Origin: Streptomyces coryli
GTDB taxonomy: Bacteria; Actinomycetota; Actinomycetes; Streptomycetales; Streptomycetaceae
DNA length: 64,000 nt
Direction: 5' to 3'
Assembly: GCF_011044975.1 (NCBI RefSeq)
Contig: NZ_JAAKZV010000006.1
Span: 1-64,000 of the forward strand
Shown here in pieces: positions 24,969-34,475 of the stretch. The notes below the pieces were generated by a model. It saw only the letters and a program-made list of their open reading frames with translations, made no database searches and was not told where the DNA came from. Positions within the stretch are counted from its first letter, which is position 1, and every line of letters begins with the position of its first letter. A program made the translations under genes and the position numbers.

Positions 24969-26131
24969 GCAAGCAGCCAGTCGCGGTGACCGGGATCGGC
25001 CAGACCAAGCATGTGGCCGCCCGCCGCGACGTCTCCATAGCGGGCCTGGTCCGCGAGGCCGCCCAGCGCGCCCTCGAGGACGCGGGCCTCGACTGGCCCG
25101 ACATCGACGCCGTCGTCATCGGGAAGGCCCCCGACTTCTTCGAGGGCGTGATGATGCCGGAGCTGTATCTGGCCGACGCCCTCGGCGCGGTCGGCAAGCC
25201 GATGCTGCGCGTACACACGGCGGGCTCGGTCGGCGGCTCGACGGCGCTGGTCGCGTCGAACCTGGTCGCGGCGGGCGTGCACGAGACCGTCCTCACCGTC
25301 GCGTTCGAGAAGCAGTCGGAGTCCAACGCGATGTGGGGCCTGTCGCTGCCGGTCCCGTTCACCCAGCCGCTCGTCGCGGGCGCGGGCGGCTTCTTCGCCC
25401 CGCACATCCGCTCGTACATGCGGCGGACGGGGGCGCCCGACACCATCGGCTCCCTGGTCGCGTACAAGGACCGCAGGAACGCCCTGAAGAACCCCTACGC
25501 GCACCTCCATGAGCACGACATCACCCTGGAGAAGGTGCAGGCCTCGCCGATGCTCTGGGACCCGGTCCGCTACTCGGAGACCTGCCCGTCGTCGGACGGC
25601 GCCTGCGCGATGGTGCTGTCCTCGCGGGAGCGCGCCGCCCGCGCGCCGCACCGCCCTGCCTGGGTGCACGGCGGGGCGATGCGCAGCGAGCCGACCATGT
25701 TCGCGGGCAAGGACACGGTCTCGCCGCAGGCGGGCAAGGACTGCGCGGCGGACGTCTACCGGCAGGCCGGCATCACCGACCCGCGCCGGGAGATCGACGC
25801 GGTCGAGATGTACGTCCCGTTCAGCTGGTACGAGCCGATGTGGCTGGAAAATCTGGGCTTCGCACAGGAGGGCGAGGGGTGGAAGCTGACGGAGTCCGGC
25901 GTGACGGAACTCGACGGCGACCTGCCCGTCAATCCGTCCGGCGGGGTGCTCTCCACCAACCCCATCGGCGCCTCCGGCATGATCCGCTTCGCGGAGGCGG
26001 CGCTGCAGGTCCGCGGGCAGGCCGGGGAGCATCAGGTGGACGGCGCCCGGCGCGCGGTGGGACACGCGTACGGGGGCGGCTCGCAGTTCTTCGCCATGTG
26101 GCTGGTCGGTGACGAGCCGCCGACGTCCTGA
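24965..26131 (+). CDS. Thiolase-fold lipid-transfer protein, Ltp3-like, catalytic Cys replaced by Gly
   Basis: A 388-residue thiolase superfamily member. The position of the active-site cysteine is Gly87 in TAGSVGGSTAL. The C-terminal substrate-loop motifs NPSGGVLSTNPIGASG and GHAYGGGSQF are kept. Together with the preceding Ltp4-like protein and DUF35 partner it probably forms a hetero-oligomer acting on a CoA-thioester side chain, as proposed for Ltp3/Ltp4 in sterol degraders (family knowledge; the activity here is inference). It is the last gene of the operon. Confidence 0.86.
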   Translation: MSKQPVAVTGIGQTKHVAARRDVSIAGLVREAAQRALEDAGLDWPDIDAVVIGKAPDFFEGVMMPELYLADALGAVGKPMLRVHTAGSVGGSTALVASNLVAAGVHETVLTVAFEKQSESNAMWGLSLPVPFTQPLVAGAGGFFAPHIRSYMRRTGAPDTIGSLVAYKDRRNALKNPYAHLHEHDITLEKVQASPMLWDPVRYSETCPSSDGACAMVLSSRERAARAPHRPAWVHGGAMRSEPTMFAGKDTVSPQAGKDCAADVYRQAGITDPRREIDAVEMYVPFSWYEPMWLENLGFAQEGEGWKLTESGVTELDGDLPVNPSGGVLSTNPIGASGMIRFAEAALQVRGQAGEHQVDGARRAVGHAYGGGSQFFAMWLVGDEPPTS

Positions 26132-26213
26132 AGTCATCCTTCCGTGACCTGTCGGGCATTCGCCGCGATGGCTAGGCTGGCCGCCAGGACGCAGCACCGG
26201 GAGGAGCGAGGAC

Positions 26214-26456
26214 GTGGCCGAACGCACCACTGAACAACCGCTGGCCGGCGGCCAGAAGAAGCCGGAGCTCGACCTGTCGCACGCGCAGTGGCAGTCGAGC
26301 ACCCAGGGGATCGGCGACGTCCAGATCGCCTTTGTCGAGGGCTATATCGCCATGCGCGACGGCCGCAACCCCGAGGGCCCGGCGCTGATCTTCACGCCCG
26401 CCGAGTGGCGCGCCTTCGTACTGGGCGCGCGGGACGGCGAGTTCGACCTTACGTAA
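26214..26456 (+). CDS. DUF397 domain protein
   Basis: An 80-residue protein with the DUF397 signature: a WQSS-type segment, an IAMRD strand, and the terminal LIFTPAEWRAFVLGARDGEFD. These proteins are abundant in Streptomyces, usually beside an XRE-type regulator related to WhiJ; none is adjacent here, so it is an orphan copy. GTG 26214 has GGGAGGAGCGA upstream. It is convergent with the LRR gene, 7 nt apart. Confidence 0.9.
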   Translation: MAERTTEQPLAGGQKKPELDLSHAQWQSSTQGIGDVQIAFVEGYIAMRDGRNPEGPALIFTPAEWRAFVLGARDGEFDLT

Positions 26457-26463
26457 GCCGCCA

Positions 26464-27174
26464 TCACGTCAGCACGAAGACGCCGCGGTCGCGGAGCCGC
26501 CCGAGGACCGGGGCCGGCTCCGCGCCGAGCGGATTCCAGCGCAGGTCGAGGCGCTCCAGGGCGGGCAGCTCCGGCAGCCAGCCGGGGAGCCCGGCGATCC
26601 GGTTCGCCCGCAGGTCCAGCCGCCGCAGTAGAGGCAGATCGCGCAACGCGTCCGGGACGGCGGTGAGTTCGTTCTCCCGCAGCTCCAGCTCGCGCAGTTC
26701 CCGCAGCCGGGATACGGAGCCGGGCAGCCCGGTGAGCCGGTTGCCGCGCAGCCACAGCTCGCGCAGCGCGCCGAGATCGCCCACCGCCGCCGGCAGCTCG
26801 CGCAGGCCGCAGCGCTGGGCGCGCAGCTCCACCAGCGACGCCATGCCGCCGAGGGCGGCGGGGAGTTGGCCCAGCGGATTGTCGCCGACGTTGAGATACG
26901 TGAGGCGGTCCAGCGCGCCGAGCGTGTCCGGGAGCCCGGTGATCCGGTTCTCGTGCAGGTAGAGACAGCCCGTCAGCTCCGGTAGCGAGCCGAGCTCCGG
27001 CGGCACAGCGGTGAGCCGGTTGTGGCCGAGGTCGAGGGTGTGCAGGTGCCGCAAGCGGGCGATGTCCGGCGGGATTTCGGCCAGCTCGTTGTCCGCGAGG
27101 ATCAGCACCCGCTGCCCGGTGTCCCGCCACACCGCGTTCGGTACGACCCTCAGTCCCGCCCGCCACAGATCCAC
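26464..27174 (-). CDS. Leucine-rich repeat protein
   Basis: About 236 residues made almost wholly of LRRs of 23 residues with the LxxLxLxxNxLxxLPxxL pattern, about eight units. The unit form resembles Ras-binding or bacterial LPX-type LRR proteins. No signal peptide, membrane segment or effector domain is visible, so it is probably a cytosolic protein-binding scaffold. GTG 27174 is a tentative start; the frame extends far upstream without coding character. It is divergent from the LAL regulator gene about 100 nt away. Confidence 0.8.
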   Translation of the reverse strand: MDLWRAGLRVVPNAVWRDTGQRVLILADNELAEIPPDIARLRHLHTLDLGHNRLTAVPPELGSLPELTGCLYLHENRITGLPDTLGALDRLTYLNVGDNPLGQLPAALGGMASLVELRAQRCGLRELPAAVGDLGALRELWLRGNRLTGLPGSVSRLRELRELELRENELTAVPDALRDLPLLRRLDLRANRIAGLPGWLPELPALERLDLRWNPLGAEPAPVLGRLRDRGVFVLT

Positions 27175-27277
27175 CCCCGCATCCTGCCGCAGGCCGGGGT
27201 CATATGCGGGCCTACGGGCGTACTCTCTGGAGCCATCGGGCTGTGCCCATCGAAAAGCACCGGACCGGTGATGCCGT

Positions 27278-30142
27278 ATGGCGGGAATGCTGCTGGAGCG
27301 CGACGCCGAACTCGACGCCGTCGACGAGGCGCTCGCCGCGCTCACCGGGCTGCGCCCGAACGGCTCCGGGCCCGCCGGGCGGCAGCGCGGCGGGCTCATC
27401 GCCGTCGCGGGGCGCGCGGGGCTCGGCAAGACCACCCTCCTCACCGAAACGCGCCGGCGCGCCGCCGCGCGCGGCTGCACCGTGCTCTTCGCCCGCGGCG
27501 GCGACCAGGAGCAGGGGGTGGCGTTCCACGTCGCCCGGCAGCTGCTGCAGCCGCAACTCGCCCGCTACGCCGACGCGGAGCTGCGGGCCAGCCTCGGCGG
27601 CTGGTACGGGATCGTCGGCCCGGCCCTCGGCCTGAGCGGCGCCGCCGACGGCGCCCCACCGGACCCGCAGGGCCTGCGGGACGGACTCGACTGGGTGCTC
27701 ACCCACCTCGGCACCCGGCGCTCGCCCGTCGTGCTCGTCCTCGACGACGCGCACTGGGCGGACGCGGAGTCCCTCGGCTGGCTCACCGCCTTCGTGTCCC
27801 GCGTCGAGGACCTGCCGATGCTGGTGGTCGTCGCGTACCGGCCGGAGGAACTCCCCGAGACCGCCGAGGCGTTCCGCGCCCTGCCGGGTCGCGCCGGCGG
27901 CCGGCCCGTAGACCTGGAGCCGCTCACCGCCCCCGCCATCGCCCGCCTCGTCCGCGAGCGCGTCGGCAAGCACGCCGACGACGCCTTCTGCCGCGAGTGC
28001 TGGGCCGTCACCGCGGGCAACCCCTTCGAGGCCGTCGAGCTCAGCGCCAAGGTGGCCGCCCGCGCGTTACGCCCCGACGAGTCCAGCGCGCACCTGCTGC
28101 GCGACCTCGCCGCCGCCGTCAAGGGCACCGGGCTCGTGCACCGGCTCGAGCGGCTCGGCGCCTCCACCGTGCGCATGGCCTGGGCCTGCGCGGTGCTGGG
28201 CACCGAGATCTCCCCGCGGCTCGCCGCCGCCGTCGCCGGACTCGGTGCCGAGGAGGCCGCCGACGCCGCCGACCGGCTGCGCGAGGTCCGTATCCTCACC
28301 GGCGCCGACACCCTGGAGTTCGTCCACCCGCTGATCGCCACCGCCGTCTACCGCGCCATCCCCGACGCCGTCCGCGTCGCCCTGCACGGCCAGGCCGCCT
28401 GGTCCGTCATCGACGCGGGCCTCGGCCCCGCCACGGCGGCCCGGCACCTGCTGGAGACGCACCCCGAGAACGACCCGCTGGTGGTCCGCACCCTGCGCGA
28501 GGCCGCCGGCGAGACCCAGCGCGCCGGCGCTCCGGAGACCGCCCGCGGCTACCTCGCCCGCGCGCTGCGCGAGCCCCCGCCGTACGAGGAGCGCGCCGCC
28601 GTCCTCTACGAACTCGGCTGCGCCTCCCTCCTCACCGAACCCGCCACCACCGTCAACCACCTCCGTGCCGCCCTGGAGGAGCCCGTCGCCGACCCGGCGC
28701 TGCGCGCCGCCATAGTCCGCCGCCTCTCCCAGACCCTCGCCCACGCCGACCGCCTCGGCGAGGCCTCCGACGTCGTCGGCCAGGCCGCCCGCGTCGCCAC
28801 CGACGCCCGCGAACGGCTCCGCATGCGGGCCGAGCAGTTCATGTGGGACGCCTTCCGCGCCGACGAACCCGACTCGCCCGCCCGTTCCCGCCGCCTCGCC
28901 AAGCTCGCCGACCGGCTCTCGGGCCGCGATCTCACCGAGCGCTACATCATCGGCCTGCGCGCCTGGGACATCACCCTGCGCGCCGAGCCCGCGCACAACG
29001 CCGTCCGGCACGCCGAGCGCGCCCTGGCCGGCGGCCTCGGCTGGGCGGACGAGGAGCGCGGCTTCGAGGTGCCGGTGCTGGTGGCCCTGGCCTTCATGTA
29101 CGCCGACCGGCCGGGCCGCGCCGAGGACCTCTTCGCCGACGGCATCGCCGCCTTCGAGCGCCAGGGCTGGCGCGGCGCCCACCTCTCCTTCGGCTACACG
29201 CTGCTCGGCTACATCCGCTACCGCCGCGGCCGCTACGCGGAGGCGGAGGACTTCGTCCGCGACGGCCTGCGGCTGGCCGACCGCGTCGGGCGCGGCACCC
29301 CCGTCTGCTGGTACGCGGTGACGATCCTGATCGAGGTGCTGCTGGCCCGCGGCCGTACCGGCGAGGCGCAGCGGCTCGCCGAGGAGTACGACTTCGGCCC
29401 GCCGTTCCCCGCCGCGGTGGTCTTCCCCGACTCCCAGACGGTCTACGGGGAGCTGCTGCTGGCCCGTGGCCGGCACGAGGAGGCGGCGGCGGAGTTCGCC
29501 GCCGCGGGCCGCCGCCTGGAGCCCCGCGGCATCCGCAACCCGAGCTGGTGCCCCTGGCGGCTCGAGCTGGCCCGTGCCGAGGCCGCGACCACCCCGGAAC
29601 GGGCGGCCCGGCTCACCGACGAGGCCCTCGACCTCGCCCGCGGCTACGGCACCGCGTCCGGCATCGGCCAGGCGCTCCGGATCAGCGCGGAGATCGCACC
29701 CGCGGGCGAGCGCCCGAAGGTCCTGCACGAGGCGGTCGCGCACCTGGAGCGCTCCCCGGCGGCCGGCGAGCTGGCCCGGGCCCTGGTCGCGTACGGCCGC
29801 GCCCTGCGCTGTGCGGGCCACGCCCCGGAATCCGCGGAGATCCTCTACCGCGGCCTGGAGACGGCCCTGTCCTGCGGCGCGGACCGGCTGGCGGAGGACG
29901 CCCGCGACGAACTGGCGGCGGCCGGCCTGCGCCCGCGGCGGCTGCGCACGGTCGGCACGGACGCGCTCAGCGGCCACGAGCGGGTGGTGGCCGAACTGGC
30001 CGCATCCGGCCTTGCGGTCCCGCGGATCGCGGAGCGGACGGGCACGGAGGAGCGGGAGGTGGAGCTGCTGCTGTCCGCGGTGTACCGCAAGGTGGGCACG
30101 GACGCCGCGGGTCTCGCGGAGGCCCTGCACACGACCCGCTGA
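27278..30142 (+). CDS. LAL-type (large ATP-binding LuxR-like) transcriptional regulator
   Basis: A 954-residue regulator. The N-terminal ATPase has Walker A as AGRAGLGKTT (about 43-52) and Walker B as VLVLDDAHWAD (about 150-160). A long helical, TPR-like middle follows. The C-terminal 55 residues form a LuxR-type helix-turn-helix, but the usual TxRE motif is SGHERVV and the recognition segment is divergent, so DNA binding may be altered. LAL proteins often control secondary metabolism or sugar use. A hairpin at 30191-30213 ends the transcript. Confidence 0.88.
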   Translation: MAGMLLERDAELDAVDEALAALTGLRPNGSGPAGRQRGGLIAVAGRAGLGKTTLLTETRRRAAARGCTVLFARGGDQEQGVAFHVARQLLQPQLARYADAELRASLGGWYGIVGPALGLSGAADGAPPDPQGLRDGLDWVLTHLGTRRSPVVLVLDDAHWADAESLGWLTAFVSRVEDLPMLVVVAYRPEELPETAEAFRALPGRAGGRPVDLEPLTAPAIARLVRERVGKHADDAFCRECWAVTAGNPFEAVELSAKVAARALRPDESSAHLLRDLAAAVKGTGLVHRLERLGASTVRMAWACAVLGTEISPRLAAAVAGLGAEEAADAADRLREVRILTGADTLEFVHPLIATAVYRAIPDAVRVALHGQAAWSVIDAGLGPATAARHLLETHPENDPLVVRTLREAAGETQRAGAPETARGYLARALREPPPYEERAAVLYELGCASLLTEPATTVNHLRAALEEPVADPALRAAIVRRLSQTLAHADRLGEASDVVGQAARVATDARERLRMRAEQFMWDAFRADEPDSPARSRRLAKLADRLSGRDLTERYIIGLRAWDITLRAEPAHNAVRHAERALAGGLGWADEERGFEVPVLVALAFMYADRPGRAEDLFADGIAAFERQGWRGAHLSFGYTLLGYIRYRRGRYAEAEDFVRDGLRLADRVGRGTPVCWYAVTILIEVLLARGRTGEAQRLAEEYDFGPPFPAAVVFPDSQTVYGELLLARGRHEEAAAEFAAAGRRLEPRGIRNPSWCPWRLELARAEAATTPERAARLTDEALDLARGYGTASGIGQALRISAEIAPAGERPKVLHEAVAHLERSPAAGELARALVAYGRALRCAGHAPESAEILYRGLETALSCGADRLAEDARDELAAAGLRPRRLRTVGTDALSGHERVVAELAASGLAVPRIAERTGTEEREVELLLSAVYRKVGTDAAGLAEALHTTR

Positions 30143-30190
30143 GCCGGCCCGGCCGGTCTCCGGCGAAACCCGTCCGGTCCGCGGAACCCC

Positions 30191-30218
30191 GCGCGGCGGC
30201 GCAATCGCCGCGCCCCTT
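30191..30218 (+). terminator. Hairpin terminator after the LAL regulator
   Basis: Arms GCGCGGCG (30191-30198) and CGCCGCGC (30206-30213) form a perfect 8-bp stem with a 7-nt loop, followed by CCCCTTTA. It lies 48 nt after the regulator stop and just ahead of the next gene's start at 30232. Confidence 0.6.
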
Positions 30219-30231
30219 TACGATTGACCCC

Positions 30232-30732
30232 ATGGCCTTCCTCCGCCGCCGCAGCGCCCCCACCCCCGCAGGGCCGGAATTCGACGTACTCGCCATGGAC
30301 CCCGGTGACTGGCCGGGCGACCTCGGCGCCGGCCTGCTGCCCGCACCCGACGGGACCTGCCAGGGCGTCTTCCTGCGCTACGACCTGTTCGGCGGCCGCG
30401 GCCCTGCCATGATCATCGGCAATCTCCCCGAGGGCTCCCCGGCCCGCGAGATCGAGGCGGGCCAGCCCCCCTTCGAGGTCGCGCAGCTGCTCGCCGCGCT
30501 CGGTCACGAGGAGCCGGTCACCGTCACCGGCACCGAGGACACCCCGGTGATGCACCAGGACAACCTGCTGATCGTCAAGCGCGTCACGCTCTCCGAGGAC
30601 CGCGTCTCCTGCGTCCAGTTCGACCGCAACGACAAGGTGCTCGTCACCATCGCCAGCTGGGAGCGCCCGATCACCGACGACCTGTACGCGCTGCTCAAGC
30701 CGCTGCCCGCGGAGCTCTTCCAGCAGGGCTGA
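30232..30732 (+). CDS. Conserved hypothetical protein
   Basis: A 166-residue protein without signal peptide or membrane helix. It has an N-terminal basic stretch, then mixed alpha/beta composition with acidic segments, and no recognised catalytic motif. Codon bias is strong and the frame is clean. A similar protein family appears common in Streptomyces (recollection). No ribosome site is obvious upstream of ATG 30232. It is convergent with the amidase gene, 20 nt apart. Confidence 0.7.
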   Translation: MAFLRRRSAPTPAGPEFDVLAMDPGDWPGDLGAGLLPAPDGTCQGVFLRYDLFGGRGPAMIIGNLPEGSPAREIEAGQPPFEVAQLLAALGHEEPVTVTGTEDTPVMHQDNLLIVKRVTLSEDRVSCVQFDRNDKVLVTIASWERPITDDLYALLKPLPAELFQQG

Positions 30733-30752
30733 GCTCCGCGGGCGACCGTGCC

Positions 30753-32771
30753 TCAGCTACGGGAGTCCCGCACGTCCACCTGGTCGGCCTTCACATACGC
30801 CACCCGGTGCCCGAACTGGATCTCGTAGTACACGGTCTTGCCGCGCACCACCTGGCTGTCCGGGTCCTGGTAGTTCTCCGCGTAATAGTGCTCGGACCGC
30901 ACCCGGTCGCCGAGCACGTACCGCTGCCCGGCGGGCATCTCGTACGGCAGCGGCGTCAGCTCGATCGGCTCGACCTCCTTCGGGTACGCCTCCTTCTCCG
31001 GCAGCACCCGCCCGTAGATCTCGACCTTCACGCCGTCCTTCGGGGTGATGACCTTCCCCTTGGCGTTGACCGCGGTCGGCTCGCCGGCCGGGTTCTTGAA
31101 CCAGGCCTTCTGGCCGAGATACCAGACCGCCGTCCAGTCGCCCCTCCGCTCCGCCACCGCGTACTGCTGTCCGGTGGAGGCGCGGGCGCCGGTGTCGTTG
31201 ACGCCGATGGAGGACTTGCCCTCCGGCGGGTGCAGGCCGACGTCCTTCACCAGCGGCGCGTCGTCGCTCGGCTCGGTGTGCAGCCGGACCGCGCCGGAGC
31301 CGTGCGGCGGGCAGTCGTGGGCGCCGGCCTTCTCGCACGAGGTGTACTCGGGCTGGTGGGTGTCGTAGTCCGGGCGGATCGTCACCATCCCGCCGTTCGG
31401 GCCGGCGTTGGGGACGAACGGGCGGCCCAGCAGCGTGAAGTAGTGCTGCCAGTCCCAGTAGGGCCCCGGGTCGGTGTGCATGCCCGGGATCTTCGCGGCG
31501 TTTATGGCCGGCACGGTGTCGTGGCCCAGGATGTGCTGGCGGTCCAGCGGGATGTCGTACTTGGCCGCCATCCAGCGCACCAGGCGGGCCGAGTTGCGGT
31601 ACATCGCCTCCGTGTACCAGGCGTCCGGATTGACCAGGAAGCCCTCGTGCTCCAGGCCGATGGACTGCGAGTTGACGTGCCAGTTGCCGGCCTGCCAGGC
31701 CACGTCCTTGTGCTTGACGTGCTGCGCGACATGGCCGTCGCGCGAGCGCAGGGTGTACTGCCAGGAGACGTAGGTCGGGTCCTGGACCATGTTGACCGTG
31801 CCGTCGTACTTCGCCTCCGTGTCGTGGATGACGATGTAGCGGATCGGCTGGTCGTTGGGGCGGTCGGCCTTGTCGTGGTTCCCGTAGTCGTCCTCGCCGT
31901 CGTCGCCCTTGTATTCCTCGTACGGCGCCGGGATCCACTCGCAGGCCAGATTCGGCGGGCACTCGCTCTCGCCCGGATCGGCCTTGCGCAGGCCGAGGGT
32001 GTCCAGCTGGGCGGCGTTGGGGTTGGCGGCGGCGTCCGCCGCGAGCGCGACGCGCTGACCCGCGTCGGTGGTACGGGCCATGCCCTGGCGGATCACCGCG
32101 TAGACGTCGTCGGCGAAGTTCCGCGCGGTGCCCGCGTCTTCGGCGCCGGAGTAGCGGGCCACCGCGCCGTACCAGTCGGCGGGGCGGTCGCTGAGCTCGC
32201 GCCCGGACTCGCGCTGGAGCTGCGCCAGCAGGGCGGCGCCGCCGGCGACGTTCGCCGCCGGGTCGCTGCGCAGATCGGCGCCGGAGCGGCCGGTGAGCCG
32301 GGCCGCGCGGTTCAGGGTCTGCAGCTCCTTGCCGGAGGAGGCGGCGGCCCGGTCGGCGGTGGTGCCGTCGGGCGGGGGCACGGCGGCGCTGCTGCCCCTG
32401 ACGGTCCGCGGGCGGCTGTCGTCGCCACGCGCGTCCTCGCCCCCGTGATGGTGCTCGCCACTGGACTTCAGCGCGGTACGGGCATCGGTGAGGTGCATCG
32501 GGCCGTAGCCGCCGGTGACGCTCGGGGCGCCGGAGTGGCCGTCCCAGCGCGACTGGAGGTAGGAGACGCCGAGCAGCACGCTCTGCGGGACGCGGTAGCG
32601 CTCGGCGGCGTCGGCGAAGGCCTGTTGCAGCTTGTCGGGCGACTCCGAACCCGCCGTGGCGGGCGGGGCGGCGGAGACCAGCGGCAGCAGCAGTGCGGCG
32701 GAGGCCGCGAGGCCGGCCGCGCGGGCCGCGCTCCGGCGGCTCAGCAGACTGGGCGGGACGATTCCTCGCAA
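30753..32771 (-). CDS. Secreted N-acetylmuramoyl-L-alanine amidase with degenerate lysozyme-like domain
   Basis: A 672-residue exported cell-wall enzyme. A signal peptide (to about residue 40) is followed by a lytic-transglycosylase-like domain (about 50-240) in which the usual catalytic Glu of LES is Gln (YLQSRWD), so this part is probably non-catalytic. An amidase_2/PGRP domain (about 300-460) shows zinc-ligand motifs VIHDTEA and HTDPGPYWDW plus GLEHEG. The C-terminus has SH3-like segments. It cleaves the MurNAc-L-Ala bond in peptidoglycan. The start is TTG 32771, with GGAGG 6 nt upstream. Confidence 0.85.
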   Translation of the reverse strand: MRGIVPPSLLSRRSAARAAGLAASAALLLPLVSAAPPATAGSESPDKLQQAFADAAERYRVPQSVLLGVSYLQSRWDGHSGAPSVTGGYGPMHLTDARTALKSSGEHHHGGEDARGDDSRPRTVRGSSAAVPPPDGTTADRAAASSGKELQTLNRAARLTGRSGADLRSDPAANVAGGAALLAQLQRESGRELSDRPADWYGAVARYSGAEDAGTARNFADDVYAVIRQGMARTTDAGQRVALAADAAANPNAAQLDTLGLRKADPGESECPPNLACEWIPAPYEEYKGDDGEDDYGNHDKADRPNDQPIRYIVIHDTEAKYDGTVNMVQDPTYVSWQYTLRSRDGHVAQHVKHKDVAWQAGNWHVNSQSIGLEHEGFLVNPDAWYTEAMYRNSARLVRWMAAKYDIPLDRQHILGHDTVPAINAAKIPGMHTDPGPYWDWQHYFTLLGRPFVPNAGPNGGMVTIRPDYDTHQPEYTSCEKAGAHDCPPHGSGAVRLHTEPSDDAPLVKDVGLHPPEGKSSIGVNDTGARASTGQQYAVAERRGDWTAVWYLGQKAWFKNPAGEPTAVNAKGKVITPKDGVKVEIYGRVLPEKEAYPKEVEPIELTPLPYEMPAGQRYVLGDRVRSEHYYAENYQDPDSQVVRGKTVYYEIQFGHRVAYVKADQVDVRDSRS

Positions 32772-32989
32772 GGGGTGCCTCCTCGGCGGACTGCTCAGGA
32801 GTGTGACGGAACGTGTCGGCTGTGCTTGCGGGGCGTAACGGGACTAAGGAATATCGGTTGTCCGACGATCCGTCAATCACCCTTGAAATGCCGAGTCTTC
32901 GCACGTCAGCGGCCTGCGGCGCGTCAGAGGTGTGAACCAATGCCGCCACTCGGCGCAACCGTCGTGCAACCGTCCGGGCGCACGAAGAA

Positions 32990-33020
32990 GGCGGTGCCCG
33001 ACCCCTCGGCGGGCACCGCC
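32990..33020 (-). terminator. Hairpin terminator after the phosphotransferase gene
   Basis: A perfect 11-bp inverted repeat, GGCGGTGCCCG (32990-33000) and CGGGCACCGCC (33010-33020), with a 9-nt loop. Read on the minus strand it lies 24 nt beyond the phosphotransferase stop and is followed by a CTTCTT run. Confidence 0.75.
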
Positions 33021-33044
33021 CGCTTCGTACTGCTACCCGGCCCG

Positions 33045-34202
33045 TCAGCGGGTGCCGACCGCCGCTCGCACGGCCTTGCGCGCCATCTGGGCGTCGTCGT
33101 GCAAGCGGCGCAGGAGCAGCCGCAGTTCCTCACCGGAACCGGGCAGCGGACCCTGCTGCTGGCCGGCCGGGCCCGCCCCGGCGGCAGGGGCCGGGGCGGT
33201 GGCAGGCGCGGCGTGCATGGCGCGCTGCACCGCCGCCTCGTATGTACGGATCTCGCGGGTCAGGACCAGCATCAGGTTCACCAGGAAGGCATCCCGCGAG
33301 GCCGGGCCGCCGGCCTGGGCCAGTTGGCTGATCTGCCGGCGCACCCCGGAGGCGTCGCCCAGCGCCATCCAGAGCGTGGCCAGGTCATAGCCCGGCAGAT
33401 ACCAGCCGGCGTGCTCCCAGTCGACGAGCACGGCGCCGCCCGGGGACAGCAGCACATTGGGCAGCAGCGCGTCGCCGTGGCAGAACTGGCCCGGGCCGTG
33501 CGCCAGGCCGTGCAGCAGCGTCTGCAGGTCGCCCATGTCGCGGTCGGTGAGCAGGCCGAGGTCGTGGAAGCGGGCCAGCCGCTCCCCGTAGTCGAGCGGG
33601 GCGGTGAAGGCGCCGGCCGGCGGCCGCCACATATTGACCCGGCAGAGGGCGGCGAGCGCGGCGCGCACGTCGGCACGCGGGGGCGGATCGACAGGATGCC
33701 GCTGCAGCGCCGCCGCTCTGCCGGGAGTCCGCTCGATGACCAGCACGCACTGCTCCGGGTCCGCGGCGATCAGCCGCGGCACCCGCACCGGCGGGCGGTG
33801 CCGGACGAAGGTGCGGTAGGCGGCTATTTCGTGCCGGAACCGCTCGGTCCACGCGGGGGAGCGGTCGAGCAGGCACTTGGCCACCACGGTGGCACGGCCT
33901 GTGGTGCCGACCAGTAACACCGAGCGGGAGCTGCGCCGCAGCACCTGCACGGCGTTGAAGTCCGGGCAGATGCGCTGCACGGCTGCGATGGCGGTGCGCA
34001 GCCGGTCGCCCTGCGGTCCGGTGAGGTCGAGCCTGCCGCTGACCGGGAGCCGCCCCGCCGGTGGAATCCGCCGGGTGCGCGGCGCGCCGGACAGGTGGGC
34101 GCCGGCCGCGTGGCCCGGGTCTAGGTACGGTGCGCCGCCGCCGGGCTGCGCCCGCAGCGGGCGGTGCGGCGGGGCGGACACGGAAGCAGAAGCTGCGTAC
34201 AT
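33045..34202 (-). CDS. Aminoglycoside phosphotransferase-family (APH/choline kinase fold) protein
   Basis: A 385-residue kinase-fold protein. The catalytic loop is [11 protein letters not shown] and the metal-binding motif is DWEHAGW, as in the APH family. The first 60 residues are low-complexity and the C-terminus is Ala/Pro-rich, then basic. Members phosphorylate antibiotics, choline, sugars or other small molecules; nothing nearby points to one substrate. ATG 34202 is chosen, though a longer frame reaches 34349. The gene is divergent from the NsdA-like gene. Confidence 0.82.
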   Translation of the reverse strand: MYAASASVSAPPHRPLRAQPGGGAPYLDPGHAAGAHLSGAPRTRRIPPAGRLPVSGRLDLTGPQGDRLRTAIAAVQRICPDFNAVQVLRRSSRSVLLVGTTGRATVVAKCLLDRSPAWTERFRHEIAAYRTFVRHRPPVRVPRLIAADPEQCVLVIERTPGRAAALQRHPVDPPPRADVRAALAALCRVNMWRPPAGAFTAPLDYGERLARFHDLGLLTDRDMGDLQTLLHGLAHGPGQFCHGDALLPNVLLSPGGAVLVDWEHAGWYLPGYDLATLWMALGDASGVRRQISQLAQAGGPASRDAFLVNLMLVLTREIRTYEAAVQRAMHAAPATAPAPAAGAGPAGQQQGPLPGSGEELRLLLRRLHDDAQMARKAVRAAVGTR

Positions 34203-34475
34203 GGCGGTTACGAATCCCTTCGCGCGCCGAACGGTTGGCAACGCGCCCCGGCCGGCAGCTCCCGTAACGGAAGACTCCCGTGGCCCGCCCGCCGCACCCT
34301 GGGGAATGCGGCGGGCATTTGCCACTGGACTGCTCGCCGGGTGGCGCACTCATACAGCACACCCACGCACGGGTGGCAGACCACCTAGCGCACCCTGGCG
34401 AACCATGGCGAATCCTCGCCGGACCGTTACTGCAGGACTAGTGTCCAATTCAGCCGAGAACCCTGGGGGCTTCAC

